Below are positions 1 through 13,701 of a stretch of 64,000 nucleotides of DNA, piece by piece. Below the pieces are notes generated by a model. That model was not told the origin of the DNA and did no database searches. It was given only the letters and a program-made list of their open reading frames with translations. Numbering within the stretch: position 1 is the first letter of the stretch; every line of letters starts with the position of its first letter. Both the position numbers and the translations under genes were made by a program. Origin of the DNA: Dirofilaria immitis. Taxonomy: Eukaryota > Nematoda > Chromadorea > Rhabditida > Onchocercidae. The stretch covers positions 1,829,501 to 1,893,500 of the forward strand of contig JAKNDB010000092.1 of NCBI GenBank assembly GCA_024305405.1, in the 5' to 3' direction.

Positions 1-152
1 TTGCAAATAAATTTATTTAAAAATATTGTATGATTTTCAGTTTGGTTTTTTAACACGAAAAAAGCTATTTAAATTAATTTTGGGATTTTTTAAAGTTTTA
101 GTTTTGGTCTTTAAAATGGTCAAGAAACTCTAAGAATTTGAACGACATTCAG

Positions 153-1589
153 ATAGTTTTATATCGAGACTCGATGGATCTATTTGTCATTGTGATGTGA
201 AATTGCATGAGGAGAGTAGTTGTGCTGAAATACCATGCCCTGAAATAAGAAATGTTCATATATGTAGTTGGTCTCACTGGACTGAATGGTGCAGATGTAT
301 GGGACCATGCAATCAGGTAATCAGATGTCACAGCCAGATAGATAAGTGCAATATCTTATTTCAGAAAAAAAACATTTTCAAATTTAAATAAAACTGACTC
401 CAGACAATAGATTAATTTATATTCTAATATTTAGATGAATTTGAGTCTTTCTTTAGCATATCAATTCAAATATTAATATGTAAATTTGATTTAAACCTTT
501 AACATTTTTCAATCCAGGGTAATTGGATACGAACTCGATATTGTGCTGATGATATCCCAGCAAATGATAGCATTTCAAATAGCAGTTATTCATTCGCTTC
601 CGATGTAAAGTGCCATTTTTAAAATATTAACATAAAAAGAAAACCTCTGAATTCCGTCAGCGGTATTTTCTGTTCTTCAAAAATTTTTGACTTTTCATGT
701 ATTTGCAATTTTTTCATATAGAATTAAGCACCCTATATTAAGGAATGTACCATAATGCAGAATTCACGATTACTCACAGTAGAACAGAATGCAGCAGGTC
801 ATCCGTATTCAAGCCGATTAAAATTCCATGATCTTTCCCAGTACAACTGTGATCAAATAGTGTCAACTTTCAATCGTGGTATTGGCATGGATTGTTTGTG
901 GTCTGCATGGAGTACAGACACAGGAGAATTCAAAACGAGGACACGATCCTGCATTGGAATTTGTTGGTTTCTTAGTTATTAAAAGCCATTTGATAGGACT
1001 ATCTTTTCAAACTACATTTTCGGTGTTTTTAAATAGTGAACCTAAATCAGCAACAATAACTTATTACTTTATTTTCAGCGGCAAAAACTAAATGTCATTG
1101 TAATGGTAGCCTTATGGAACAAATTTCATGCTTCTGTCCACAAATGGAAATTATAAGATCAAATCACACTGATCGTACAACAACAAAATTTACATCACCA
1201 TCATCAATGATAACACCGAAAAGTGTTACAGTGCCTGAAAAACGAATAATTGCATACCGCAGTAATTTTAATACATCTTGTTCATGGTCACAGTGGGGAA
1301 TATGGAGTATTTGTTCTGAGACTTGTGGTACTGGTAAAACCATACGGAAACGTTTCTGTCCTTGCAGGTATGATTTTTGATAACAGACAGAAATTAAATA
1401 CTAATTTGTAAAGTGGATTAATAATGCAGAATCCGAATTACTTCATATTTCTTAGATTGTTTTTCGGAATTTGAGAATAACAATTTAAATATACTCTGAA
1501 AACCTCATAATTTGAAAAATGGATTTTTTAGGTCTTGCGGTTCTGGAGAGTCTACGGACACAAAACCTTGTGAATTGATCAGCTGTTAA
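153..1589 (+). CDS. Thrombospondin type 1 repeat protein, 3' part of gene
   Basis: Five exons splice in phase: 153-316, 518-604, 743-962, 1079-1367 and 1532-1589, ending in TAA. The 5' part of the gene lies outside the window. The product carries three Cys/Trp-rich TSP1 modules: one starting CSWSHWTEW in exon 1 and running on to WIRTRYC in exon 2, one starting CLWSAW with RTRSC in exon 3, and one starting CSWSQWGIW with CSETCGTG in exon 4, closing with a Cys-rich tail in the last exon. A Ser/Thr-rich linker separates modules two and three. TSP1 modules occur in secreted and cell-surface proteins and bind matrix glycans or receptors; the exact family is not identifiable here. The exon 3 start was set at 743 because the stronger-looking acceptor at 721 would put an in-frame TAA two codons later. 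No transmembrane segment follows the last module, so a secreted C terminus is inferred. Confidence 0.85.
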
Positions 1590-4500
1590 CTTGTACTTGA
1601 ATGTGCTATAATTTTCTAGAATTTGTTAAGTTCCCATAAGTGGCCTAAATATCGACAGTCGAGCGAGTAGATAGACAAAACGGAGCAATTTAATAGTTCG
1701 ATCTTAATTTTTCAGGATGTTAGAAACTTTATATCCTTGAAACAGATGTTGCATTGAATAATGGATTCTTAATCATCTAAGCATACTTTCAAAATATAGA
1801 TGAATCTGGTCGAGTAGTTTTTGATTTAATTCCAGAATTACTGCTTAATAATTTTATAATGTGTTATAATGTGTTAGGCTTCATAAGTATCTACAATTTT
1901 AATTTTTCTAAATAACATTAAAATTTTGATTGTATTGTTTCAATTGCATTAATATTTCTGATGTGATACAAGGAATAATTTTTTTATTTGTTTGCATTTA
2001 TTTTTATGAAGAAGTTTATTTATATCAATGCTTGAAATTTGAATATTTATCCACATGCAGAATAACTCCCGAAACTTTTCCACTTCTCGATTTTTGAATA
2101 CTTCAAATATTTATATTCAGGAAGTCGTTCAAATTTATCTGCAAATTTGATTTTTTCTTTCTTTTTTTTGTAATTTATGATTTTGTAAAAGAAATACAAT
2201 ATTCATAAAATGAAGGAAATGACGATGGAAGCCAAAGCAAGTAATTTCTTTAAAGAAAGTAGGAATGTCCCGAACGAAATTAAATAGGTAGGAGTGCAAT
2301 TGAACGAAATGAGATAGTAACAAGGATCGATCGATAAAACTGCATTTGAAGTAATTGTAGCATCTTATCAGTTATAAATTTAGTTCGATTTACTTGAAAA
2401 TAAATCCACTGCATTATAATGCAATGTAAAATTCGAAATAATTTGACAGTTTCTATATATCACTTACGTTGATTTTTGCATTTCTTGCTACCATTTCATT
2501 ATATATTTATATATTTTAAGTGAAAGCAAAAAGAATTAGAAGAGGCGATATCTTCGCCTGAAAAGAACCTGAAAAGAAACTAAACTACAGTATTTAGATG
2601 TTATATAGCGATCACGCTAAAAACTATGAATGTATTTCCAAAGTAGTAATATCGGGTCAAAGAGCATTAAGCGTAAAGAAATGGTGGATCTTTACCCGCA
2701 ACTCACGCTGAAGCAGATTTATAATTTTATTTATTAAACTATTTCCTTTTATCTTTTCGATAATTTGACCGTCAATTCAAGCTATACGATTTATCCACTA
2801 TCAATCAGAAAGCCGAATTATCTTCTCGGTTACTTGGACTTCCGCAAGAGATGTTTCATTTTATTTAGATATACTCTATTGTTGCCACCCATATTGTAAT
2901 AAATACATCTGTCAATTTTCATGAAAGAATCTATAATTGGGCAATAAAAACTTGAAATATAAAATTGATTGCTATATTGATAATAAAAGAAAAATAAAAT
3001 GAAAAGTTGAAAAACATTAACAATACAAAGAAAAAACGGCATAAGTTAATAAATATGATAATCATTTCGAATGATGTCATAAGGATTATTTATATTTAAG
3101 AGTGATAATTTTATCCAGGCAATCTTCTTTTACTTTAATACTATGGCTATTCTTATCATAAGATAATCACTCTCAATATCATCAGATCCTTTTTTTTTCA
3201 AAAAAAAAAAAGAAATGTACAATTTACACGTGACTAACAATTAATATTTATGCGTTTTGTGAATGTTTGTCGTTCAGAAAATAAATACTGTATATTTTAT
3301 ATCAAGAAATTACTATTACTATTATACAATCTTATCTTAAAGTTTATCTCATTTCTTTTCACGAAAAGGAAAACAACGAAGAATAGATACATATGCATAC
3401 TATGGAAATCATTATCGAAGAAACAAAAGTAATAATGGTTATAATAAAAGCATTTTTCGATGATAATGGTCATGATATAATAAGATTGAAATCATGGAAA
3501 TCTATCTTTATAATGATAACATTAACGAATTTAAATGATTCACTATATATCATATGCGATATTTGCATTATTAAGAGTATTTAATTGACATATAATTCAA
3601 ATGCATCTCTTTGCATCAATAATTCTAATAGTCAAAACACGTCTTTCTTTTGTTTCTATTTGAATTTAAGTAGCTATTAGAAATTTAAAATGACGGCATG
3701 AGTCTAGAATGTACATGTCTTCACTGATGTAGAGAAACAGATGTCTGCTCTCAATTTGTGCCCAATTGTATCGTTTCGAAGTATTCGATGTCAAAACTTG
3801 TTATAGCTTCAATAAGTGAAGGAATCTGCTTTAAAAGTTCATTTCACTGATTTTACTTTTATCAACTCAATTGCTGCTGTTATTGCTATTGATTGAAAGA
3901 TTATAAATACATCTTGGAGCAATTATACAATGAAAAGAAATTTATTCATTCTTCTCCACAATAATGTCCTTCTGATAATGACTTCGAAGGTATATCCATA
4001 GGTATATCTTGCTGTTACGAGAATAAGATGTAGAAAGAACGTTTTTGTAATTATTAATTTAACTATAAACTATTTCCCGTTGTAGACAGATGATCCTGCT
4101 GTCATCAATGAAAATGATATCAAGCCTTCATAAGTTTCAAGATCAAAAATTTCTCACATCAATAATCTCGATTGAAAATGTCATTTATGTTTATCAAAAG
4201 CAGAATTATATTTGAAAGATTAGAAAGGCTGCATTATGATTAGTAACTAATACATAGAATATTCAAAAGCTAATAATCACAATTCGAAAATATTTGTAAA
4301 ATTTTTTAAAAATGAACCTTATACATACATAGAGACTATTATTCAAATACGAAGAGTATTCGAAACAATGAGGCGAGAGAGAGGGAAAGAGAGAGAGAAG
4401 CATAATCAATATCACAACTCATTCTTAAAAAGTAGTACTGCTCTTTTTGACCATCAAATTTTTATCGCTAAAGTTGCTATTCCATTTTAAATATATTGCC

Positions 4501-4979
4501 ATTAAGTTTCTGAGAAATGTGTTATCAGAGAAAAAAATGACTGTTCTATTGAGAGACATATACTTCAAGAAAGGCTGAAAATTGAGGAAGCATATTTAAG
4601 TCGGCGCAATTTGCTAATGTTAGAAGCTTGTTTTTGATAAGGGAGTTGAAGCTTAAAAATTTAGGCAAGAAATATAAATGTTTGTACTGAATATCAATTA
4701 TTTTGCTTGTTGGTAACTTTCATCTTGTCTCTTTGTCTCTCTCTCTCCCTTACCCCTCTCTCTGTCTCTCTCTCTCCTTTTTAATTTTTTTCTAACGCAA
4801 TTTATTTAACAATTGGGTGATATTTCGATTGTATTGCCTTTTGATGATGGATGAAGACTTCCCTGAAGAAATAAATAGACAAATCAAATACAAAAAACAA
4901 TGCTAGAATTTCAATAATTTTTAGAACTTTGTTTTCATATTTCAATTTCCCACCTTTTCTTCTTACAAAAATGTTTATG
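1590..4979. other. Intergenic, no gene seen
   Basis: AT-rich sequence without a supportable exon. It holds a GA-rich purine tract around 4372-4400 and CT-rich pyrimidine tracts around 4728-4780. Short open frames here have no family resemblance, lack convincing splice sites and are in very AT-rich DNA. Confidence 0.5.
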
Positions 4980-4984
4980 AAGTG

Positions 4985-5260
4985 TCACTGATAGAAGACT
5001 GCTACCACAACTATAACCACCACCACAATACAACTATCGCTGCCACCAGTACCTTTCCCGTACCATTATCGTTTGCCCGTTTGAGCAGCCAGCCAGCCGC
5101 AGGGCATCCGGTTCTATGAGTTGCGATAGCACCGCACCGCGGCTATACCTACTACCTGATGCACTATTATTCCTTTCTCGCATCACCAAATGAAGAGGTA
5201 GGTACTTATCTCATCTCCATTTACTCGTCCTCTCGTTATCGGCCATTTTTACCACGGTTG
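4985..5260. other. GC-rich island with possible minus-strand first exon
   Basis: This stretch is clearly richer in G+C and CpG than anything for kilobases either side. On the minus strand a 44-residue frame starts at an ATG at 5181-5183 and runs open to a possible donor (AAG then gtactg) at 5053/5052. Its composition (MRERNNSASG at the start) is protein-like but unrecognised, and no partner exon was identified. It could instead be a promoter or 5' UTR of a gene, or a conserved regulatory element. Confidence 0.25.
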
Positions 5261-5724
5261 TAGTATATCTTCAGACATTTTACTGCTTTATTTAATGTAT
5301 CACGAATGGGTTACGCTTCACTGATCTTATTGCTATACCAGTCATTACCCATCCATTATTATTTTAAACCTTTCTTTACTTTACTTTCTAACAGTATCAT
5401 TTCTGCTTCTTTCTTCTCATTTATCCTTACCTATCCGTCCGTATTCGCCCTCATATGACAACATCTTCCTTAAATGAAGAGTAATAGTGGTGTACGATGA
5501 AATAGCTATATCCTTATTTACATGATGCGAATTATTAAATGGTATTTAGAGGCATTTGATATTATCGCTATCATTAAGTAACATTAAAATAGTTTAAATA
5601 CTTTTTTTTGAATCGTTTAAACACTTATAAATCAATGAAATGATAGATTATTCATATTACTTATTTCTAAATGATTGGATAGGATATTCCCATCTCAAAT
5701 ATCCTATTGCTTTCTACGCACTAT

Positions 5725-5725
<1 letters not shown>

Positions 5726-5755
<30 letters not shown>

Positions 5756-5790
5756 TCTTTCCTTCTCTTCCTTTCTCTTTCTTTCTATCG
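5726..5790. repeat. CT-rich microsatellite
   Basis: A (CT)n run followed by interrupted CTTT/CCTT pyrimidine repeats, on the plus strand. Confidence 0.8.
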
Positions 5791-8696
5791 CCTTATTTTC
5801 CCTTTAATATATCTCTATATGTAAAAATATCAATTTAGAATAAAATTTTACCAATTTTACTGCATACCTGATGACAAAGCATTATTATTTTCTTTTGTTA
5901 CTAACTGAATAATATGTTCGAATTTCTGAATTTGATACACTGAATGCCAATTGAAATGAAGTAATAAATAAGTGTAAATATATGTATTTTATTAATTCTA
6001 ACAAATAACAAATAATAATATGGATATAGATAAATGAATAATAGCTGCTATCTGTCTGTATAATGCAAAATTATTGCATTTCATTTTAAATATCATTTAT
6101 AAATTTCTATTAAAAAAAAATTGTATTTCAAAGCTTTTCATTAATTCGAAAGAAGAGCTGTCTTATTTCGTTTAAATAAAAGAAAACAGAAGTATAAAAG
6201 AGAATGATTGATATTTGGAAATTTTTTAATGAAAAAGCTGGCATAAACAGCCCCAAATCAACAATAAGAAATACAAACTTTGTTTGTCGATTATTTGTTA
6301 GGAAACATTTGAACCTGTTTTTTCGAAGATGAAAAAATGGGATTTTTTCTCTCTTTCATTTTCATACTACTGACTACTTCTGCCTTCCTTTTTGACAATG
6401 TGGATCGAATATCCATCGCATAAGCTTTTAAGATACTAAGCAAAATCAGAATTCCTTCATACTTTATCAAATATATTTTTGTCAAATTTTTTTAATTATT
6501 TAGATGTCTTCAGTTTCTGTAATAATTTATTATTCGTTATTACAATTTAAAAAAAATTTTTTATAGTATTTAAACATAGTATTGACGAATTCTCAATCTA
6601 TGAACTTTAAAATTATTCATTTAATCATTTATTTCTTGCAAAAAATAAATTTATTTTAATCGGTGTTCCGGAATACGTGGATTAACGTTCATCTATAATG
6701 TAGAAATCGAAGAAGGTAAAAGATGCAAATTCCACTCTTATCCGTTTTTGAGATATCATTATTCTTTCTTTACATTATCGAGAGAACATGAGACCAGTAT
6801 CTTCTCTTTGTAAGTTGAAAAAGATAATTGCAAGGAAAATTTGACATCATCTATTTTGTCGTTTTTGGTAATTTAATTGTAAGTGTGAAAGATTTACCGC
6901 TATTTAAAAAAGCGAGTAGTGGGCAATCATTGTTGATTATACATTAGGTTTGCTTTTGATAATTTATGCAAAATATCGCATTTTTTGGACATGGAATCTA
7001 TTCCTTGTCGACAAACTATTTAATTCATTCTTAATGGAATATAGATTTTGAAGAATCTGGAAGATTGTAGATCTGTAGAACATTTTCAGATGGCAAAGAA
7101 ACATGCGAAATGATATCTATATTAATTAAGAAATCAAATGACTTCAATACTCAAGTAGGTTCAGTAAGATGCGAAACTCTGTAGAACAAAAAATGGAAAA
7201 TGACACCTAATGATTATCCTTTAAACTTCGTTATCAAACGTTAGGATTTGTCAGTCTTTTGATCATTATTTTAAACCTTTTTGGGAACAAATTGATTGGT
7301 TAAAAATGAATAATTTAAATAAATAGAAGAAATAGGTTGCCAAAAATAATGCAATGGAAAATATGAAATTAAAATCATTAACGAATATTCTGTATTTATA
7401 TTTCTGTAAACATTGAATCTGGTAAAACCATAAAATTTATATTTTGAAATACCCCGTAGTTCTCTTTAATTTTTTTCCTACGAAATACTAAAACTACGTA
7501 GAAATATTAAGAAATAATAGAACTAAGCTGGAATTTTTTTGCTAGCACTAGAATTTATTAAATGAATTAATTTTTATCACGTATAGATTTCTTCCCAGTA
7601 AACATTTTGAAATATTTGATCTACGACCTTTATTTTGTTGAAATTGTCATATTCATCTCTACAACTTTTTCGCTAATGAAATAATTCAACGAAAATTGAT
7701 AAGGTTTTATTGAAAGATCCATAAATTTTTATTGTTATTTGAATAGTATGCAAATAATTATTTTAATTAAATTCCAATTTACTTTATTACTGAACAGAGT
7801 ATTGTTTTCCAAATTTATTTTAGGCGATGGTTTCACGAAATTCGTTCTGCTTGGCAAACAGGCTTTATTTTCCTAATAAATAAAGCAATAATTAACTTGC
7901 TCAGGTTTGCAAAATTTTCTAACTGAACAAACATCGTAAAAAGCAGGAACGAGATCAGGATAATCAAAGTATGATTTTTAATAATTGTTAATATGTAAAT
8001 AGGAATGATCCCCATATGAATCATTTTGAATTAAGTAATGAATAATTGAAATTTTTGAATATTCATCGCTCTGTGGATGCCAATATTTTGAAATAGATTA
8101 TATCTGAACCTTTTTCTCAATTTCTTTTGACAAAGAAAAAAAGGGTAGAAGTAGGAAACTGACATATCATTGTTTACTCAGTTACATTTTCAGAATATCA
8201 TTTTTCCACAATAATTCATCAACATGATTGTATTTATTTTTTTACCTTTGCTTACCGATTTGTTTTGCGAAACTTTCATTTGAGCAGTGTCCTTAATGAT
8301 GCAACATTTTCAAAGTTCAACTTGTGATAAATAGGGATTTGTAAGTATCCCTAATATTCGTTATCCTCTTTCTCTGATTATTGGATGATTTTGTTGAAAC
8401 CACATTTAAGCGGGATAGTTTATTTAGCTTCTTGAATGTTACTGATGAATTGATTATTTCGAGGGAAAGATCATTTCCGTTATCATAATATGCGGGGTTA
8501 TGAAGGATTCTACTACTACAGCATTGTTTTCACTATCATCACCATCGCTAATATTATTATCAACGTCGTCAATATTATCATTGTCGTCTTCTAAAAAGTT
8601 ATTGTCCTATAAGACGAATCTGAATTACAAAAGCGTCAAGAAGTAAGTACAGTGACGTTTTCGGCCTCTCTTGTTTATTTCGGCTGAAGACACAAT
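5791..8696. other. Intergenic upstream of the BPI-like gene
   Basis: AT-rich DNA with no exon I can support. An imperfect trinucleotide-rich stretch (ATC/ATT/GTC) lies at about 8535-8590, just upstream of the BPI-like start codon. It may be part of the promoter or 5' UTR, but nothing in it is a recognisable element. Confidence 0.4.
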
Positions 8697-11600
8697 ATGA
8701 TTCTACATCTGTTAGTTGTTTCTTTGCAACTGTGTGCCATCACAAAGTCGCATTCTTTAGCAAGTAAGTTTTTTTTTCAATTAATTTCAAAAATTTTTTG
8801 TTCATAATAAGTATGGTAATCACTAAAATTAAAATTATCTAACTTCTTTAAAGAAACAGAAAAGATTTTAATTTTTTATTATTTCAAAAGGGAAACATAA
8901 TTGTATTTATAAATGCTGAAATGTGAAGTATTTCATATCTACAGTACTTTTCATATAATTTTTTCAAAAAATTCCAAATGAATTCAATTGACGCTTTTTT
9001 AAAATAAAAGTAACAAATCAATCGTAGATCTTCTACGATTGTAATTTCTTTAGTAATTCAAACATTTTTCTACGATGATCTAATAACATCATCATTTGAT
9101 GTCTGTTTGTAATTAATTATGAATGAGTGAAAAGCACATATAAAATTTATCATGTGCAGAAGTAATTTGGTCATTAATTTGCGAGGCGGCGATCTTTGCT
9201 CCATATGAAATAATGAAATGAAATAGAGAAATAAAATGAAATGAAAAACAATAGGAATGAAATAAATAACATTTGAAAGAAGATTGTTTTCAGATAACTT
9301 CTTTATGAAGCCAGACACATATGCGGGTTTTGTAACGAGAATCAATCAGAGAGCTTTGGATTTATTGGCTGATTATCTAAAAGAGCGTGTGAATCAGTTT
9401 ATGCAACATGGCGAAATTATTTTCAATTTTTCTGCACCACTTACAAACGAGGTATTCAGTCAAATTATCTATCATCATTCATATTAAAATTAAAATTTAC
9501 TTCCTGATTATTTGACCGTATGAAAGATGAGCAAATACTATAAAAAAACTTAAAGATTGTAATGAGCTAATTATTATATTCAAAACTTCAAAAGATGTCG
9601 TCTGCCATATATTTATTTATCGGCTAACTAATGAGATAGATTATATCAATGATTTGAATTCAGCAAAAATTTGTATAAATTAGCTTTGAATCTTATTCCT
9701 TTTTTCATTTAGTTGTTATGATTTTATTTTTCTTAATTCGAAAATTTGAAAAAAATTTTAGGTAACATTTGGTCTCATATCAACGAAAGCTATTGGTTAT
9801 GATTCGAAAATATTCAAATCACGGTTGTTTATTATCCCTGGACAAGGCATTATTTGGATGGTAAACTTTCTTTTAAAAAATTATTTTGCAACATCGGATA
9901 AAATATTCCCTGATTATCAGTTTCTATAAATTGTATAAACTAATTTGAGAGAAAAAACGATTTAAAAATAATAAAAGAATTTATGAAATCAATAAAAGGA
10001 TTTTTCAGGGTTCCCATCTGAATTTGTCAATCGGCACTTTTTTAAATTTTCCGGTCCCACTGGTGACTTTTATGGATCTGCCGTACTTCAAATTGACAGG
10101 TATAGGAATTCGAGCCCATTCAAAAATAAATTTAAAATTTTTCGATTTTATAAATTTGAAAATTTTTAAATATTATTCTACAGCCCCTTCTTTTTCAAAG
10201 CAAAAATGATTCGATGCCAAAGCCTTCTAACTGAATTCCACAAATTCCACAAAAATCTTCTGAAATAACAGCGATTGAAATAATGCTTTATACGGACTAT
10301 GAGATTGCTCCTTTGAAATAGGTTATGTGAATTGAAGATATTAAGAAAAATAAATCAGTTAAGTAATTGTTGGAATTTCCATTTGTTCTTAGACCTTGAT
10401 TATCTTAGAATATTTTTATATTTTTTTCTTGATACAAAGTAAAATATTGATAACTTGTTTTCCAACAAAGGCTCTCAGATAAAAATGAATTTAGATGGGT
10501 TGCATTTAGAAATTAGATAAGGAGATAAAACCAAAATGAGCGTCAAAGAAAGAGTTCTTTAAATGATTGTTGCCAAAAAATAAGCTCCGAATATTTAATG
10601 CAGAAATTTTGCAATGCTATGAAAATTTTGAAAATAAAAATTGCTTGATTGCAGTGCAAAAGTAAAATCATATTTTGTGGCAGCAATAAATTTTGATGGC
10701 CATCTTAGGACCGATCTACAAAAATGTACACTATCACCAGGCAATGTTATCATGAACTTCAGTGAGACGGATCCTTTACTTTTAGTCAATTATTATTCTC
10801 ACATTGATCGTTTTATCAGCGAAAGAATCGAAATGGTTAGAAATTTTCTAAAAATTTCAATTTTTTAACTGGCTGGCTCAAATATATATATATAAAAACA
10901 TTGGCTTTTTATTTTAAATATTCTGTTTCATAGTAATAATTGCTAGAATATATTAAATGAAGCAGTAACTAAAAACTAAAATTGAGTATTTGAATTCCCG
11001 ATACTTAAATATGATGAGTTTCAGATAATATGTTCAAGTTTCAATTCCGAGCTTGTACCCATCGTTTCCAATCGCCTGATGAATACTCCGATGAGTGCAA
11101 TTCTATTTGATCAGTACTTCCTAAATTATGGCTTCATTGAGCAAATACAATATTTGCCAAATGCAATTGAGTTGAAGCATCGAGGCAACGCATTCAGTAT
11201 CGTAAGACAAGGTAAGCTGAAACAATTAGTGATTAAAGTTAAATTTTGGAATCAGGCTTGAATTTACTATAAACACTTAGAATTGAGAAGAATATACAAC
11301 TTTTATTTATCATATTTACAATTTTTATACTTCAATAATACCATTTAGGTCTTAATAGGCTCAACGATTTTCGATTACCCTTTTCATCACCACCCATAAC
11401 AGTTGATAATCAAGAAAAGCCGACAATGCTTGAATTTACAATGTCGAACTATACGTTAGCCAGCCTCCTCTACTGGATGGATCAATATCGGAATTTTGAT
11501 TATGAAATAAGTAAAGAAAGCATGAACAATACAGTTTTGGTCGGATACCTAAGGACCGAGTGTGAGGAGAAGATATTTGCGCTGGTACTCTATTTCCCGG

Positions 11601-13080
11601 TAAATTTATACAGAATTTACTAATCAGTTCTTTGATTTTTATAGGTTTTATATCCGAAATATCTTCAAGTTTAGAGTTAATGGGCCAATCATTTCACTTG
11701 TAACAATACTTTCTGTCTAAATTTATATTTCTAGTTAAATCAAAGCGTTCTTCCAATAAGTTTCTCGTTGTCTAAGTAGAATTAGGATTAAAAATAGACA
11801 ATGCATATAGAAACATATAATTTAAGCATAAGAAAATATATGTCGAAATATTGGAAATTCAAAATTCTATTTTTCTTGATTTCATTTTGATATTCAACAT
11901 GGAATCATATTTTTCCAGCAATTATAAATATTGATTTCAGCTTTAAGTACTCAATATCCAGGCGGTATAGTGCAAATTAAATCCCATACAACTACTTATC
12001 CGAGAGTCCGTTTTGAACAGAATAAGGGAGTGATTGTGATTTGGAGTCAAGTGGATGCATTCGTGCAAGTTAGTTTTTAAAACTTCTACGTATTATGACG
12101 TTAATTTACTTATAACTTCTTGTTCAATGAAATTTGTAAATTTTAGCAATTCTTCCAATTATATCTGAGTTTTGAGAGAGATATATATCATTAAAGAATA
12201 GCTACTTACATTTATTATGATAAGGAAGTGTAACAGATATGTTTCAAAATTCATTAATTAAATCTATTATATAGTATGATCTTATCTTTTGTTTTAATAA
12301 ACATTCAAAAATTACAGCAAAGTGAACGTACGCATCGATTTCTGACATCCGGTATGATGGTCGAATTAAAACTCGAAAAAGGCATTTTCCGAAATTACTC
12401 ATTCACGTCAGAGATGCGTATTGATAAATTCAAAATCTTCGATGTTATAAGTCTAGTCGATGGCATTGACGAGACTAGTCTTGAATTTCTCGTCAGCGCT
12501 CTTAATGAATTATTAATTGGCGATGATGTAGCAAGAAAACTTAGTGATGGTAAAATTGATCATGATTCTTTCGAGGTTTTAGATATTATATATTCTCCGT
12601 AGCTCGAAGTATATTCTGTCAAAAATATTTGGAGACCGTAATATATTACTAACATGTAATACTTGTTATTTATCATTTTAATCGGATATAAACACAAAAT
12701 TCGATTTTTTTTTCAAATGAAAGAACAGAATTTATTCGATATAACATCTCTTCGAATACTTTTTCTTGATAAAATCTTCATAAGCTTTTTAGAAAAATTC
12801 GTGGGAAATACTTTTCAGAAAATTTCTTAAAAAATATTTTTAAAATCATTTTTGGAAAAATATTATGCCTTAAATATTTTTATTTTTATTTGTTTACAGG
12901 CATAAAATTACCGATATTGTTCGATTTTGCTCAAAAATCAGCAGATGTTATATTTGAAAAGATCGAATGAGGATAGCAGTCGATTTTTGCTTCGATCAGA
13001 ATTGTTCTGCGAATTCGATCTCAGAAAACAACGATTTCGACTATTATGACAATCTTAATTCAACATTGACGTCATTATGA
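8697..13080 (+). CDS. BPI/LBP/CETP-family secreted lipid-binding protein
   Basis: Ten exons: 8697-8763, 9294-9451, 9762-9860, 10009-10099, 10655-10835, 11025-11211, 11349-11599, 11941-12068, 12318-12549, 12900-13080. Exon 1 encodes a hydrophobic signal peptide (MILHLLVVSLQLCA). Exon 2 resembles the N-terminal BPI barrel (GFVTRINQRALDLL). Exon 4 has HFFKFSG, like the FLKMSG strand of human BPI. Exons 6-10 follow the C-terminal barrel, including NYGFIEQIQ, a VGYLRTEC segment and the closing GIKLP strand. The expected length is about 525 residues, slightly longer than mammalian BPI (about 480). The family binds lipids or lipopolysaccharide in extracellular fluid; the ligand here is unknown. The frame requires one extra base at the 3' ends of exons 3 and 7 (each GG before TAAA) and one in the A-run at 12957-12960; without the last, translation stops at 12969 instead of 13080. 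Exon structure and family are secure, exact sequence is not. Confidence 0.9.
9019..9041. repeat. Short perfect hairpin in BPI-like intron 1
   Basis: Ten-base perfect inverted arms (CAATCGTAGA and its complement) separated by three bases. It lies in the first intron. No function is evident. Confidence 0.6.
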
Positions 13081-13417
13081 TGAGTTTGAAAATTAAATGA
13101 TCATCAATCCTGCCATTTGATTTCTGGATTGGAGAATGACTTTGAAATGTCGTCCGGAATCTAACTTTTAACAGCATTAAACCGAAAACGTAGTAATGTT
13201 GCTTCTGTATCAGAACAACCATTCTAAGTTGTTTAGTACTTGAATTTAATTTGCAATGAATGAAACAGTCGTAAAGTAATTCTAGTCAATCGATCAGCAA
13301 ATCAGTTAAGCTTTAGTGAAAAATATCATTTGGAACTATAACAGTTGAAATCCTTGGAAAATATTATGCAAATTCAATATATTGCAAGATCTCTGGTAGA
13401 AGGTTTGCTTATTTATC

Positions 13418-13423
13418 AATAAA
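13418..13423 (+). terminator. Possible poly(A) signal of the BPI-like gene
   Basis: AATAAA on the plus strand about 340 bases past the stop at 13078-13080. The hexamer is common in AT-rich DNA, so this is only a position-based guess. Confidence 0.25.
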
Positions 13424-13701
13424 GTTATAGAATCAAAGTTGCAGTATTCCGCCTATTTATTTTTTAAATAAGTGACTTCTTTAATTTTCTTAACCAAAAG
13501 ATACGAACCAATAAATCAATCTTTATGAAGTAAACATATATGAATGAACATTTAAAAAGTTTTTTCTTAACTCTGAAAAGAAAAAGAAGACAGTTAAATG
13601 GAAAAGAAGGAAATCAAAAACATATTACTGAATTCTGAAATCCAAAACTGAGTATATGTAACTGATATTTAATCCAACTAACTCTGACTTAATGAAACAC
13701 A

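Noticed and set aside
721..742. Acceptor at 721 for TSP1 exon 3
   Set aside because: It would place a TAA in frame at 725-727; the acceptor ending at 742 keeps the frame and the Cys spacing.
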